DNA from: a virus
Direction: 5' to 3' (one strand)
Virus record (IMG/VR): IMGVR_UViG_3300025010_000007
Location: 16,470-80,469 of that record
DNA: 64,000 nt
The stretch's first letter is position 1. Every line of letters starts with the position of its first letter. The notes beneath the pieces were generated by a model that did no database searches, had not been told where the DNA came from, and saw only the letters and a program-made list of their open reading frames with translations. Shown one piece after another: positions 32,056 through 40,186 of this stretch. Position numbers and translations under genes: made by a program.

Positions 32056-32301
32056 TCAAGAAGGCGACTGACACCAAATTTCACGACGCCTGTCTTCGGG
32101 CAATAGCTCCATATTTATAGAAACATATTCACTTCCCAGCTCAATAAATCTTTCATAGTCCGATGTGGCTTCTTTGCTTTTCGCATCTTTTCCGTCACAC
32201 ATTTTAGAAAATGCTTTGCAGTGATTACTTTGCACATATCCGTACTTTTGGAGTATTTTATTTTGCTCCTGCACTATCTGCTCTTTCCTGCTTTGAGACA
32301 A
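32056..32301 (-). CDS. Small protein, unknown
   Basis: 81 residues with a helical start (KEQIVQEQNKILQKYGYVQS) and Cys at about 34. Overlaps the next gene by 28 nt; part of a train of small early/middle genes. No family recognised. Confidence 0.6.
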   Translation of the reverse strand: MSQSRKEQIVQEQNKILQKYGYVQSNHCKAFSKMCDGKDAKSKEATSDYERFIELGSEYVSINMELLPEDRRREIWCQSPS

Positions 32302-32483
32302 TGCAATCCACCTCTGCCCAATAAATTCTCAGCATACCTAAACTGCTGCTTTATAAAATCGTCTTCCGCACTGCCACCGCTGGCCAGCCAGTCCGTGATA
32401 CGTTTTTCGATATCGCGTACTGCTGCGGTCGGCAGGTGTTTTAGGTTTTCGTGAAGTTCGGAAATGCTGGTTATTTTGGTCAT
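32274..32483 (-). CDS. Small protein, unknown
   Basis: 69 residues; helical TSISELHENLKHLPTAAVRD then SAEDDFIKQQFRYAENLLGR. Overlaps neighbours on both sides, consistent with translational coupling. Confidence 0.6.
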   Translation of the reverse strand: MTKITSISELHENLKHLPTAAVRDIEKRITDWLASGGSAEDDFIKQQFRYAENLLGRGGLHCLKAGKSR

Positions 32484-32725
32484 TCTTTTTCTTCCTCAAT
32501 GTAGAAATCATCTAAATGACTTTCCTGCACATTTCCTTGTTCTGGTTCATATACCATATGCCATTGTATTTCATTTATTTCGCACACTGGTTTCTCGTCA
32601 TCATCAGCGAGACTCAAAGGCATATTAGCATTGAATAACTTTTCCTCTGCCTCTTCCTTGCTGTTAGCTTCGATGCAGAAGTTAATTCTAGCAACTACGC
32701 TTACTGCCCCGTAAAACTCTTTCAT
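32480..32725 (-). CDS. Small acidic protein, unknown
   Basis: 81 residues, strongly acidic (ends HLDDFYIEEEKE). An RNF-like beta-alpha start, VSVVARINFCIEANSKEEAE, resembles the DpnD/PcfM-type small fold seen in plasmids and phages. Identity uncertain. Confidence 0.6.
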   Translation of the reverse strand: MKEFYGAVSVVARINFCIEANSKEEAEEKLFNANMPLSLADDDEKPVCEINEIQWHMVYEPEQGNVQESHLDDFYIEEEKE

Positions 32726-32994
32726 TACCTACACCTCCGATTCCTCACCCTGGACGCCTTAGCAAGTTTGCGCCTGCGCCGCTTAAGCCTTACGATAACA
32801 CGCTTATTGTTGCGCTTGGCCTGTAACTGTGACTTAAGCTTGTCCTTACTGCGCTTAATTGGCTTAACTTTCCGCTCTGTCCTGATACCACCCAAAAAGC
32901 TCTGCTCTCCTACAACGGGCATTGCTCCAAGCAGCCTTGCTCCAAGTGAAGTTAGATGCCCAAATCCACCATAACCGAATCTACCTATCATCAA
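32725..32994 (-). CDS. Small very basic protein
   Basis: 89 residues; the C-terminal half is Arg/Lys-rich (RLKRRRRKLAKASRVRNRRCR at the end, read in part). Probably binds nucleic acid. It overlaps the acidic neighbour by 1 nt, an opposite-charge pair worth noting. Confidence 0.5.
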   Translation of the reverse strand: MMIGRFGYGGFGHLTSLGARLLGAMPVVGEQSFLGGIRTERKVKPIKRSKDKLKSQLQAKRNNKRVIVRLKRRRRKLAKASRVRNRRCR

Positions 32995-33040
32995 TCACGC
33001 CTCCCTTTTCCTCTCGCCTGACCAAAGCCTGCTCCTTAGC

Positions 33041-33355
33041 CTATGCGTAATTAATCTTACATCCGCATGTCGGGCAATGTGATGCGCGGTGGTTTTCTGC
33101 GCTTACCGTAATAAATTTCTTGCCACATGCCCCGCATTTATATGTTTCTAGCACCTTGTCTGTACTGATTAAAAATGTTTTAGCTATTTCTCCCGAAGAC
33201 TTATGTTTAGTAAAACGGTCAAAACGTTCGTTAAATATTTCAGTTCGGTAGTTTTCTAATATTTCTGCCGGAGACTTTGGGTTATGAGTGCATGTCCAGC
33301 AAGGATTTCCGTAGTAAGTGCTTAATATCGTACACTTGTCGCAAGGATGCTTCAT
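33041..33355 (-). CDS. Double zinc-ribbon protein
   Basis: 104 residues with CDKCTILSTYYGNPCWTC at the start and CGACGKKFITVSAENHRASH then CPTCGC at the end: two four-Cys zinc sites. The middle is a short helix region that may be an HTH (SGEIAKTFLISTDKVLETY). Likely a nucleic-acid-binding regulator. Confidence 0.7.
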   Translation of the reverse strand: MKHPCDKCTILSTYYGNPCWTCTHNPKSPAEILENYRTEIFNERFDRFTKHKSSGEIAKTFLISTDKVLETYKCGACGKKFITVSAENHRASHCPTCGCKINYA

Positions 33356-33659
33356 GCCGTTTTCTCAACCTCCCTCTTGCCACCCCGCAAAATTATCGTC
33401 CTAACAGACAACACCCCTTGCTCAATCCTCAAAGCTGCAATATATCCACCACCCAAATGAAGCAGGGCCGTACCATTGCGCGAAAACTTTAGTCCTCCAG
33501 CGGATCTAATCGTGTCGTTAACCAGGTTAACCACCTTGTTGAGCAGCTTCTTGCGGTTCCTGTACCCCCCCGCTCACGGTAACGATTGTAGGCATGATTT
33601 GTAAGTTCTACTTTATACTCACGATATCCGTACACCCCGCCCCCTCCTTCGGTATCCAT
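33352..33659 (-). CDS. Small protein split by a frameshift in a G7 tract
   Basis: ATG 33659 opens MDTEGGGGVYGYREYKVELT, then NHAYNRYRERGG. Beyond a run of seven G (about 33566-33572) the coding sense moves to the -1 frame: YRNRKKLLNKVVNLVNDTIR, and so on to the stop at 33352. Together about 102 residues. The G7 tract could be a mutation, a phase-variable switch or a slippery site. As it stands the full product needs a -1 shift. Confidence 0.55.
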
Positions 33660-33660
33660 T

Positions 33661-34065
33661 CTAGCCCTTAGTAAGGGCCATTGCGGCAAATGTTCCGGCA
33701 TATTTTGTACGCATAAATCCTAGTTCCTTAAGCACCTTCATATAGGCAGTGAGGTGCATTTTTATAGTTTCATGAATTTTATTACCATCTTTTAGTTTTG
33801 CGAGTGCCTTTTCAAAATGCGGAAAATAAGTTTCGTCAAACTCGGAATCGTCGTTCATAAATATCCGAATAATAAGGACATCTTCGTCCGTTCCGTTCTC
33901 ATAAACAGGCTTTAGTTGCTCATTTATGTCCTTCATGGAAAACATATTGTATTCTGGATTGTACCGCTTAACTATATCGTCGACGTAAAATCCACAGCAA
34001 AGACCGTGTGTTGCTTGGCCGATTTTTTTTCCGTTTTTATCGAGTATGTTAATGCAATTACCCAT
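33661..34065 (-). CDS. Phage protein, unknown
   Basis: 134 residues from ATG 34065 (GGGAGGTTGG upstream; TAATG overlap with rusA). Begins MGNCINILDKNGKKIGQATH. No family recognised. The middle is acidic (FMNDDSEFDETYF) with a helical end. Confidence 0.6.
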   Translation of the reverse strand: MGNCINILDKNGKKIGQATHGLCCGFYVDDIVKRYNPEYNMFSMKDINEQLKPVYENGTDEDVLIIRIFMNDDSEFDETYFPHFEKALAKLKDGNKIHETIKMHLTAYMKVLKELGFMRTKYAGTFAAMALTKG

Positions 34066-34415
34066 TATCCAACCTCCCAAACCTCAACCTCTGCCCTCTC
34101 CTGGTGTTTCTTACAGTTATGCCGCCAGACATGGGCCTCAACGATCTGTCGATCATCAACATAAGCAATCCCGTTCAATCCATCACATATGGCTTTACTG
34201 ATATTGTCCCAGTCTCCCGGATGTCCGGATACGTAAAGCTTTATCCTAATACCTACGTTTCCCGTAATCATCTTTACCTTAGCCTCTTTAGCCTTCCATC
34301 CAACAGCTAATTTATAGTCAAGATATCTCTGAGCAGAGGGCTTCCATTTGTCCTTCTGCGTCATTCTAACGGCAGGTACTGGCCTTCCTGTTACGGTAAA
34401 ACTAATTACTGTCAT
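34065..34415 (-). CDS. rusA: RusA-like Holliday junction resolvase
   Basis: 116 residues from ATG 34415 with GGTGGAG. Shows the RusA pattern: FTVTGRPVPAVRMTQKDKW at the start, then HPGDWDNISKAICDGLNGIA and YVDDRQI, where the D residues in GDWDN, D of CDGLN and VDD form the active site. Resolves branched DNA before packaging. Confidence 0.88.
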   Translation of the reverse strand: MTVISFTVTGRPVPAVRMTQKDKWKPSAQRYLDYKLAVGWKAKEAKVKMITGNVGIRIKLYVSGHPGDWDNISKAICDGLNGIAYVDDRQIVEAHVWRHNCKKHQERAEVEVWEVG

Positions 34416-34536
34416 AATACGACTCCACCGCCTCCCGCCAATCCTCCGGCCAATCGCCACAATGCACACAATGTTCACAGTCATCCCGGCAGCCAGTATG
34501 ATGCAACCAGCAGCCGGGTTCTCCTGAGCTAAGCAC
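34402..34536 (-). CDS. Small Cys-rich (zinc) protein
   Basis: 44 codons from GTG 34536 to TAG 34402, overlapping both neighbours. CxxxxxxxCxxxCxxCxxC pattern (GCRDDCEHCVHCGDWPEDW) then REAVESYYDSN. The ribosome site is weak, but the Cys-rich sequence and neat tiling indicate a real gene. Confidence 0.55.
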   Translation of the reverse strand: MLSSGEPGCWLHHTGCRDDCEHCVHCGDWPEDWREAVESYYDSN

Positions 34537-34714
34537 TTTTCAACCAGCGCGCCATGCCCTTCAAAATCAGATCCAGAGCCACATCCACAAACTGGCACTT
34601 CAAGTGATCCAGTGCCTTGACCTTGGTCATTTTATTCATGCTCTCATGGTTCTTCTGGCAAAATTCCCTGACTTCCTCAACCTGCTGTTCTTCCTGCTCA
34701 GTCCTCTTAGCCAT
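34529..34714 (-). CDS. Small helical protein, unknown
   Basis: 61 residues, starting in a TAATG junction with the large parB gene. Charged helix (RTEQEEQQVEEVREFCQKNH) and an amphipathic C-terminal helix. Probably co-expressed with ParB. Confidence 0.6.
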   Translation of the reverse strand: MAKRTEQEEQQVEEVREFCQKNHESMNKMTKVKALDHLKCQFVDVALDLILKGMARWLKSA

Positions 34715-37158
34715 TACATGTACCCCCCCCCTATGCCAACTATCTGACTATTAACCTGTGCCAACAATCTCCTGTCCTTCTCCTGCTGAATCCTGAACTT
34801 TCCGTTTTCCCGGCAATCCCGGAACAGTACCATGTCTAACTCCTTTTCGCTCGCTGCGCGAAGTTGAAATCTATACTCATCACTGTCCAAAGGAAATTGC
34901 AGTAACTTATCGACAGTGGACATCATTTCACATCCATTGGGTGCTTGTCCTCTAAATCCGGGTAGATATATGCCATTGCCTTGGTTTTCTTGCTGCCCTG
35001 GCACTTCCTCCCCAACCCTCTTCCAGCCCCTCTTTGTCGCATATTCCACAAGGTTCCTCTCAGCCTCTTCCCTGGTCGGGACGTACGGCATCGACGTTGA
35101 TTTCATGCAGGTAGGCGCATCTTCTCCGTCCTTTTGGTAGAACGTTCTGTACCCGATTATCCTGCCGCGAGAATTGTAAGTAATAAACAGTATCCGTCCC
35201 GTATCGTCTATGTGGTGGCAGGTCTCTCCGAAAGGATTAAATAGCTCCTGTTTCTGCCCCAAAACTGAAGGTTCCTGTTGCGGTTTTTCCTTCTCCGCCA
35301 AAGCTGGGGCTGAAAAACCTCTACAGGCGTGAAACAGCTTGCTATTTTCCTCGAAACCATGCCAGTTCGTTGCTTTAATACTAAAGTCAGCGTTGATGCA
35401 CCGGTCCCGTAAAAATCCATTAGTCCCTGCTGGAGACTTAAATATGCAACCATCCGGGCAGTTGTCGTGAGTGTTATGAGTGCTTTTGTGGTTAAATTCG
35501 GGATTTTCTTTTAAAGGCAAAACATTGGATTCTGATACTGCAGTTTCAAAAACTCCCCGGCAGTTCTTCCACTTTTCTTCCGGATCCTCAGTGTAACTGT
35601 CGTTAAATAATTCTGGATTACTGCACCGGTAATGTTCTCTCTCCAAGTGCATCACTTTAACTTTATATTTACATTTATCAGGGCAGTCGAAGTGTGTATT
35701 CATTGTATTTTGCATGGTATATTCACTGTCCACTTCGACTACTACCGGTACCGGCTTATTGTGTTTACACTCGCCGTTTGAACACATCTTAAACGGCTGT
35801 CCCTCATTCATCACTGTAACGACGTGTTCACAGTTCACCTGGCATTTTGCCGTATACAGGAATGTGTTTTCCATGGTGTAAACTGGTTCCTGCTCCTGCA
35901 TCTTAAGTTCCCAGCACTCAGGCTCGGTGCAGCGGAGTGTATGCGTCTCTCCGTCATTCGGGTCAATCAGATATGACTGGCCAATACTGCAGTCGCTGCA
36001 GTCAGCATGATCTGGCAGCGGCCTTGATTCTTCCCAATCCTCTTGTCTACTGGCTTGCAGATCAGCAGCTAATAAATCCCTGCGTTTTTTAGCCTCTGCC
36101 AGGAGTATTAGTAGATATTCCTTATCAACTTCAGTGCTGATGTGGCTGCCAAGCTGCTCTTCTGTCAAACCTTCCGCTACCTGCCTGAGAGTCTCCTTCT
36201 GCTCCTCGGATAGTGACTCTTGTTCCATATCGCCCAGCAACATCACATCATTCCACACGCACCCAATGCCTATCTGTTCCCTATGCATTGCAAGTTTTTT
36301 ATACTCGCAAACTTCACATTTAAGTGTAATTTCTTGTTCCTGCACTCCTGCTGCCACTAAAGCCAATCTGCGGGCCTGTTCTGCTGTGACAGTATCTATT
36401 GCTGCAGCTATCTCCTGAGAGGATTTTAGTCCTTCCCTTTCCGCCTCACGCTCTGCTCTCAGCCTCTGCCGTTCTTCCTCTTGTCGTGCCAGTTCTTCCT
36501 CCAGTAGCCTTTTTCGCTCGTTTTCAGCAGCTATCTCCTTGGCCACTTCCTCGCTCTGAACAGCTATTTCTCTGGCTATCTCCCTGACTGGTAGCCCCTT
36601 AACAACACTTTCAGCCACACGCTCCATAATTTCTTGACCAAACATTAACTTTTTGGCGGCCAAAAGTTCTTTGGCGTGACCGGGCCCAATTATTCCACGT
36701 GAAATATTTTCCCTCACACTCTCCGGCAGCTCTAACAATCGCAACCGGTTTGCTATATGACTTTGGCTCTTACCCAGTCGCTCGGCTAACTCCTCCTGCT
36801 TCAGTCCGGCATCCAGGAGCAACCGGAACCCCTGCGCCTCTTCGATGGGGTTTACGTCCTTGCGCTGCAGGTTCTCGACAACCATAATTTCAAGCTCCTG
36901 CACTTCATCCAGGCCGTATCGGATAATTGCAGGTATTGCAGACAGCCCTACTTCCCGTGCGGCTCTCCAACGACGTTCCCCTGCTATCAGGCGGTATGTT
37001 CTTGGGGTTATTTCAGCCTCAACTACCACTACCGGCTGCAGTATTCCGACACTACGAATACTGGCGGCAAGCTCGGTCAAAGAGTTGTCATCAAAGATTT
37101 TTCTCGGATTCTGCGGATTCGGAATTATCATGTCAAGCGGTATGTTCATCATGCTCAT
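34714..37158 (-). CDS. parB: Large ParB/Spo0J-family protein with tandem Cys-rich modules
   Basis: 814 residues, ATG with GGGGTGAG. Residues 1-200 form a full Spo0J-type core: PNPQNPRKIFDD, GERRWRAAREVG (60-71, CTP motif), ENLQRKDVNPIEEA (95-108) and HTH QEELAERLGKSQSHIANRLR. A coiled coil covers 200-260. From 275 onward come four or five modules with a CxxxC pair, a later Cys and NTxxxxC starts (CQVNCEHVV, CPDKCKYKV, CPDGCIFKS). The C-terminal part (after 650) is not recognised. Typical Spo0J is about 285 residues. A parS-like site lies within residues 150-157. Confidence 0.85.
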   Translation of the reverse strand: MSMMNIPLDMIIPNPQNPRKIFDDNSLTELAASIRSVGILQPVVVVEAEITPRTYRLIAGERRWRAAREVGLSAIPAIIRYGLDEVQELEIMVVENLQRKDVNPIEEAQGFRLLLDAGLKQEELAERLGKSQSHIANRLRLLELPESVRENISRGIIGPGHAKELLAAKKLMFGQEIMERVAESVVKGLPVREIAREIAVQSEEVAKEIAAENERKRLLEEELARQEEERQRLRAEREAEREGLKSSQEIAAAIDTVTAEQARRLALVAAGVQEQEITLKCEVCEYKKLAMHREQIGIGCVWNDVMLLGDMEQESLSEEQKETLRQVAEGLTEEQLGSHISTEVDKEYLLILLAEAKKRRDLLAADLQASRQEDWEESRPLPDHADCSDCSIGQSYLIDPNDGETHTLRCTEPECWELKMQEQEPVYTMENTFLYTAKCQVNCEHVVTVMNEGQPFKMCSNGECKHNKPVPVVVEVDSEYTMQNTMNTHFDCPDKCKYKVKVMHLEREHYRCSNPELFNDSYTEDPEEKWKNCRGVFETAVSESNVLPLKENPEFNHKSTHNTHDNCPDGCIFKSPAGTNGFLRDRCINADFSIKATNWHGFEENSKLFHACRGFSAPALAEKEKPQQEPSVLGQKQELFNPFGETCHHIDDTGRILFITYNSRGRIIGYRTFYQKDGEDAPTCMKSTSMPYVPTREEAERNLVEYATKRGWKRVGEEVPGQQENQGNGIYLPGFRGQAPNGCEMMSTVDKLLQFPLDSDEYRFQLRAASEKELDMVLFRDCRENGKFRIQQEKDRRLLAQVNSQIVGIGGGYM
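36688..36709. promoter_or_regulatory. parS: parS-like site 3, inside parB
   Basis: Core ATTATTCCACGTGAAATATT, matching the other sites with one change in the outer arm. A parS inside the parB gene also occurs on the B. subtilis chromosome. Confidence 0.6.
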
Positions 37159-37216
37159 ATTCTCACCCCGTTCTGTTTATGTGGCCGGATCGGCTCCGGT
37201 CGGCTATGTATTTTGT

Positions 37217-37465
37217 CTAATAAGCGTATTCATAACACCCAAGGGCATCCCGCAAACCAGTTTTCCTTTCTGAAACTTTTTTCTGCTTTGTCTTCCTGGT
37301 TTTATAATTCCTTGGGCGGCATTTTCCGTTGTTTAGCCGCCAAGCCTTTATACTGCCTTCGCTCCGGTCCGTATATCCTGCCTCAATAAACTGTCTGTGC
37401 AGCTCCTTGGAAGGCAAATTCTGACTGGCTATGCGTTTTTCTTCGTCAGAATAGTGTTTACCCAT
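37217..37465 (-). CDS. Small basic protein
   Basis: 82 residues from ATG 37465, the second of two adjacent ATGs. The N-terminal half (HYSDEEKRIASQNLPSKELH, then QFIEAGYTDRSEGSIKAWRL) looks like a homeodomain-type HTH similar to those of terminase-like or SANT domains. The C-terminus is basic. Possibly DNA-binding. Confidence 0.55.
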   Translation of the reverse strand: MGKHYSDEEKRIASQNLPSKELHRQFIEAGYTDRSEGSIKAWRLNNGKCRPRNYKTRKTKQKKVSERKTGLRDALGCYEYAY

Positions 37466-37701
37466 CAAACAGCCCTCCTGACTTGGTCGACCAACCTAAC
37501 AACGTCTCCATATTTCTCAATTCCGTACCTAGCCAATTCAAGAAATACGTAATATGCGCTTCGATGTTTAGGCGTGGCCCGACCGGACATTTTTTTCTTG
37601 ACGATATCCTCAATTTTTAGGCTAACCTTGCCGGGATCCACTGTCCCGGCCTCGTGAATTGCCTGAATAACCAAATCTAAGGCGCTAACCTTAGCCATCA
37701 A
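37465..37701 (-). CDS. Small protein, unknown
   Basis: 78 residues. Winged-helix-like pattern: ALDLVIQAIHEAGTVDPGKV, SLKIEDIVKKKMS and HRSAYYVFLELARYGI. Possibly DNA-binding. Tightly tiled with its neighbours. Confidence 0.55.
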   Translation of the reverse strand: MMAKVSALDLVIQAIHEAGTVDPGKVSLKIEDIVKKKMSGRATPKHRSAYYVFLELARYGIEKYGDVVRLVDQVRRAV

Positions 37702-38131
37702 TGCTCACCTTCTTTCGTGTGAGATATAGTTGGAGTTTGGCCAAAAATCCTACGGGTGCAGATTCAAGTTTATCCAGTCTGGCAGTATGGCTATTGATTA
37801 TGTCCTTTTTGAATCCATTATTTTCCTGCATTATTTCGAGGACGCGCTCAATAAGTTCTATGTCCTCGGTTAGTTTACCGACAAGAACAGTAAGATTGGG
37901 AAGTTGTTCCAGGTTTACAAGCCGCATACTATGCCCTGATATATTTTCCTCATGAAACCTGCTGATTTTCTTGAGTTTTATAATCTCTTGCTTTAAAGAG
38001 ACATTTTCATCAACCAAAGAACTAATTTTTTGATACAATTGAGCGGACCATTTAGAGTTTACTAAAGCCAAATCTGTGGCCGCTTTAACTTTCCGCTCTA
38101 AACGTTGGATGCGTGTTTTTCGCTGTTTCAT
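37691..38131 (-). CDS. Coiled-coil protein
   Basis: 146 residues, almost entirely heptad-like helices (basic N-terminus RKTRIQRLERKVKAATDLAL, then repeated NSHTARLDKLE/ SGHSMRLVNLE phrases), ending in a basic tail. Structural or adaptor role possible; not recognised. Confidence 0.55.
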   Translation of the reverse strand: MKQRKTRIQRLERKVKAATDLALVNSKWSAQLYQKISSLVDENVSLKQEIIKLKKISRFHEENISGHSMRLVNLEQLPNLTVLVGKLTEDIELIERVLEIMQENNGFKKDIINSHTARLDKLESAPVGFLAKLQLYLTRKKVSIDG

Positions 38132-38155
38132 ATCGCTTTAGCCTCCTGCCCATAT

Positions 38156-39937
38156 TTACGAATATACCAGGTCATCCTTAACAGGCATTACCCAAATCTC
38201 CTGATTACTCAATTCCCAAGCATCAAGCTTACTCAGTAGCAGTGTCCGTAGTATTTGCTCCCCGATGGCTCGTGCTGCCGGTGGCGGTACCGCATTTCCG
38301 ATCCTCTCACGCCACTTGGCATCTGATTTGCCTGCCAGTACTACTGGGCTTCCGTCCGGCATGTAAAGCGGGAATCCTTGGAGTGCAAGCAGTTCCCATG
38401 TTGTCAAAGGCCTATGCCAACTACCGTCTAGTGCTATGATTACCCATACTCCGCTTTCGGTGTCTTTCGGGATCCTGGGATCTGCTACTGCCGTATTGCC
38501 GGAATGAATATCAGCACCCGTGACCGTCTTTGCCGGGTCTGACCAATCCTGTACACCGTAACTGCCTGACCTGCATTTACAACTTAGTCTCGGATCCGCT
38601 ATGGTTATAGCCCCGCTGTTTGGCCTGTGCGCCCCGGTTACTGTCGGCGCCGACTTATCCCACCTATACACCCGATATATAGCGTGATGGGTACCGTCTT
38701 TAAATCCGGTCCTTGGGTCCGCAATGGCTGAAGCTCCCGAACCAAAACGGGTACCAGTAACGCACGGGCCCGGCTCTGTCCAGTTGACTACTTGGTAAAC
38801 TGCCGGGTGACGACCATCTCTCTTTGACAGCCTTGGGTCCGCAACTACAGCAGGGCAGTTGCTGCTTGATGCTGAGGCACTTCCGGTAATTGCCTGTGTC
38901 GGTTTATCCCAATCCAGAACACCCATAAGTCCTGGACTGCCATTAAACGTTTTTCCCATTTTTTCTGAGAGCCTTGGATCCGCTACTGCGGACGCTTGAC
39001 TTCCTCCTACCCGCGTTTGTCCTATCACTGTGCCGGAAGGCTTTTCCCAATCCAAAACTCCCAAGGCTGCATTTCTCGGTATATGTTCAAGCCGGTATTC
39101 TTCCGGCGCTATTTTTTCAAGGTCTCGCCAGTCCCCACCAGCCGGGATAAGAGCTAACCTTACCCACGTTTTCCACTGCAACCGCGGTAGTCTGTGCATT
39201 ATTCCACCTGCTAGACTGTCCGGCATAGGCAGCGGCCCTAAGATTTCACCAATTGACCGAACCTGCAGTTTTGGTGGTTGGTAGATGAAGTTTTGCACTT
39301 TTGCAGGGTTCCTGGCTATGAGCAGGTACCGCTTTCTGTGCTGTCCCAGTCCACCCAGCTCTCCACAGTCGTGATATCCTTCATGAAAAACATACCCGGC
39401 ACGGCTCAGCAGGCTTTTAATTTCATGCAGCAGCTCCTTACCCCGGGTCGTTATTCGCGGGACGTTTTCCAGAAGAATTATGCCGGGCAGATCATCGGCA
39501 AATGCCTCCAAGGTTAGCCGTAAGCCTCTCACTGTCAAGCGATTAAGCGCCTGATATTTCTCGCTTGCCGCTGATTTACTGGGAAGTAGACCTGAGAAAC
39601 CTTTGCATGGCGGGGAAGTAAAAACCACATCCGGAGCTATTCCCCGGGCCACTTCCCGTACATCTTCCGGGGTGACTTCTCGCCAACTTTCAGGCGGCTC
39701 TTTGCCGTGAAATGCTCGGTAGTCATTACGGCTAAACAGGTCCATCTGCACCGCTGGGGCTCCGGTCAACATCTCAAAATCATTGCAGGCATCAGGATCA
39801 CAATCTATGCCAGCTAAGGTGATAAAGTTTGCAGATACTCCCCGGTATTCTGTTTCAGCGGCCTGCATCCCCAAAGCGGCCCCGCCTATACCGGCGAAAA
39901 GATGCAGGACTGCATATGTGTGCTCTATACTGTTCAC
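38156..39937 (-). CDS. C5 DNA methyltransferase with five tandem repeats in the recognition region
   Basis: 593 residues from GTG 39937. Motif I LHLFAGIGGA (11-20), motif IV TSPPCKGFSG with catalytic Cys111, ENV (157-159), motif VIII QHRKRYLLIA (199-208), and motif X IGNAVPP (546-552). Between 290 and 490 are five units of about 40 residues, each with a Trp (297, 343, 386, 426, 465), a G-T-V-x-G-like strand and ADPR (319, 366, 406, 447, 485). Ordinary enzymes of this family are 330-450 residues. The enzyme probably protects phage DNA from host restriction; the repeats may each act as recognition units. Confidence 0.87.
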   Translation of the reverse strand: MNSIEHTYAVLHLFAGIGGAALGMQAAETEYRGVSANFITLAGIDCDPDACNDFEMLTGAPAVQMDLFSRNDYRAFHGKEPPESWREVTPEDVREVARGIAPDVVFTSPPCKGFSGLLPSKSAASEKYQALNRLTVRGLRLTLEAFADDLPGIILLENVPRITTRGKELLHEIKSLLSRAGYVFHEGYHDCGELGGLGQHRKRYLLIARNPAKVQNFIYQPPKLQVRSIGEILGPLPMPDSLAGGIMHRLPRLQWKTWVRLALIPAGGDWRDLEKIAPEEYRLEHIPRNAALGVLDWEKPSGTVIGQTRVGGSQASAVADPRLSEKMGKTFNGSPGLMGVLDWDKPTQAITGSASASSSNCPAVVADPRLSKRDGRHPAVYQVVNWTEPGPCVTGTRFGSGASAIADPRTGFKDGTHHAIYRVYRWDKSAPTVTGAHRPNSGAITIADPRLSCKCRSGSYGVQDWSDPAKTVTGADIHSGNTAVADPRIPKDTESGVWVIIALDGSWHRPLTTWELLALQGFPLYMPDGSPVVLAGKSDAKWRERIGNAVPPPAARAIGEQILRTLLLSKLDAWELSNQEIWVMPVKDDLVYS

Positions 39938-39955
39938 CCCTCTTCATGAAGTTAT

Positions 39956-40186
39956 TTAAGCAGTGCCTCGTCTCGGATAAGCCATATCCTCGCGGGCTTC
40001 ACGTATCATGCCATCAGTTATAGAAAAGCTCCGGCCTATCGTAAACCCCTGCATTTCTCCTGTTTCCCCGCAATTGCAGCAGGTGACTATTGCTCTACCA
40101 GGTGATTTCCAGGAGTTTACATCCACCATGGGACTTCCGCAGCCCATACAGAAAAGTATCCCTGCTGTGCAAAGTTTGCTATCCTG
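39956..40186 (-). CDS. Zinc-ribbon protein
   Basis: 76 residues from ATG 40186 with GAGGTGG (a longer reading would lie inside dnaB). CMGCGSPM and TCCNCG give a four-Cys zinc site. Overlaps the dnaB end by 8 nt. Probably binds nucleic acid. Confidence 0.6.
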   Translation of the reverse strand, partial: QDSKLCTAGILFCMGCGSPMVDVNSWKSPGRAIVTCCNCGETGEMQGFTIGRSFSITDGMIREAREDMAYPRRGTA

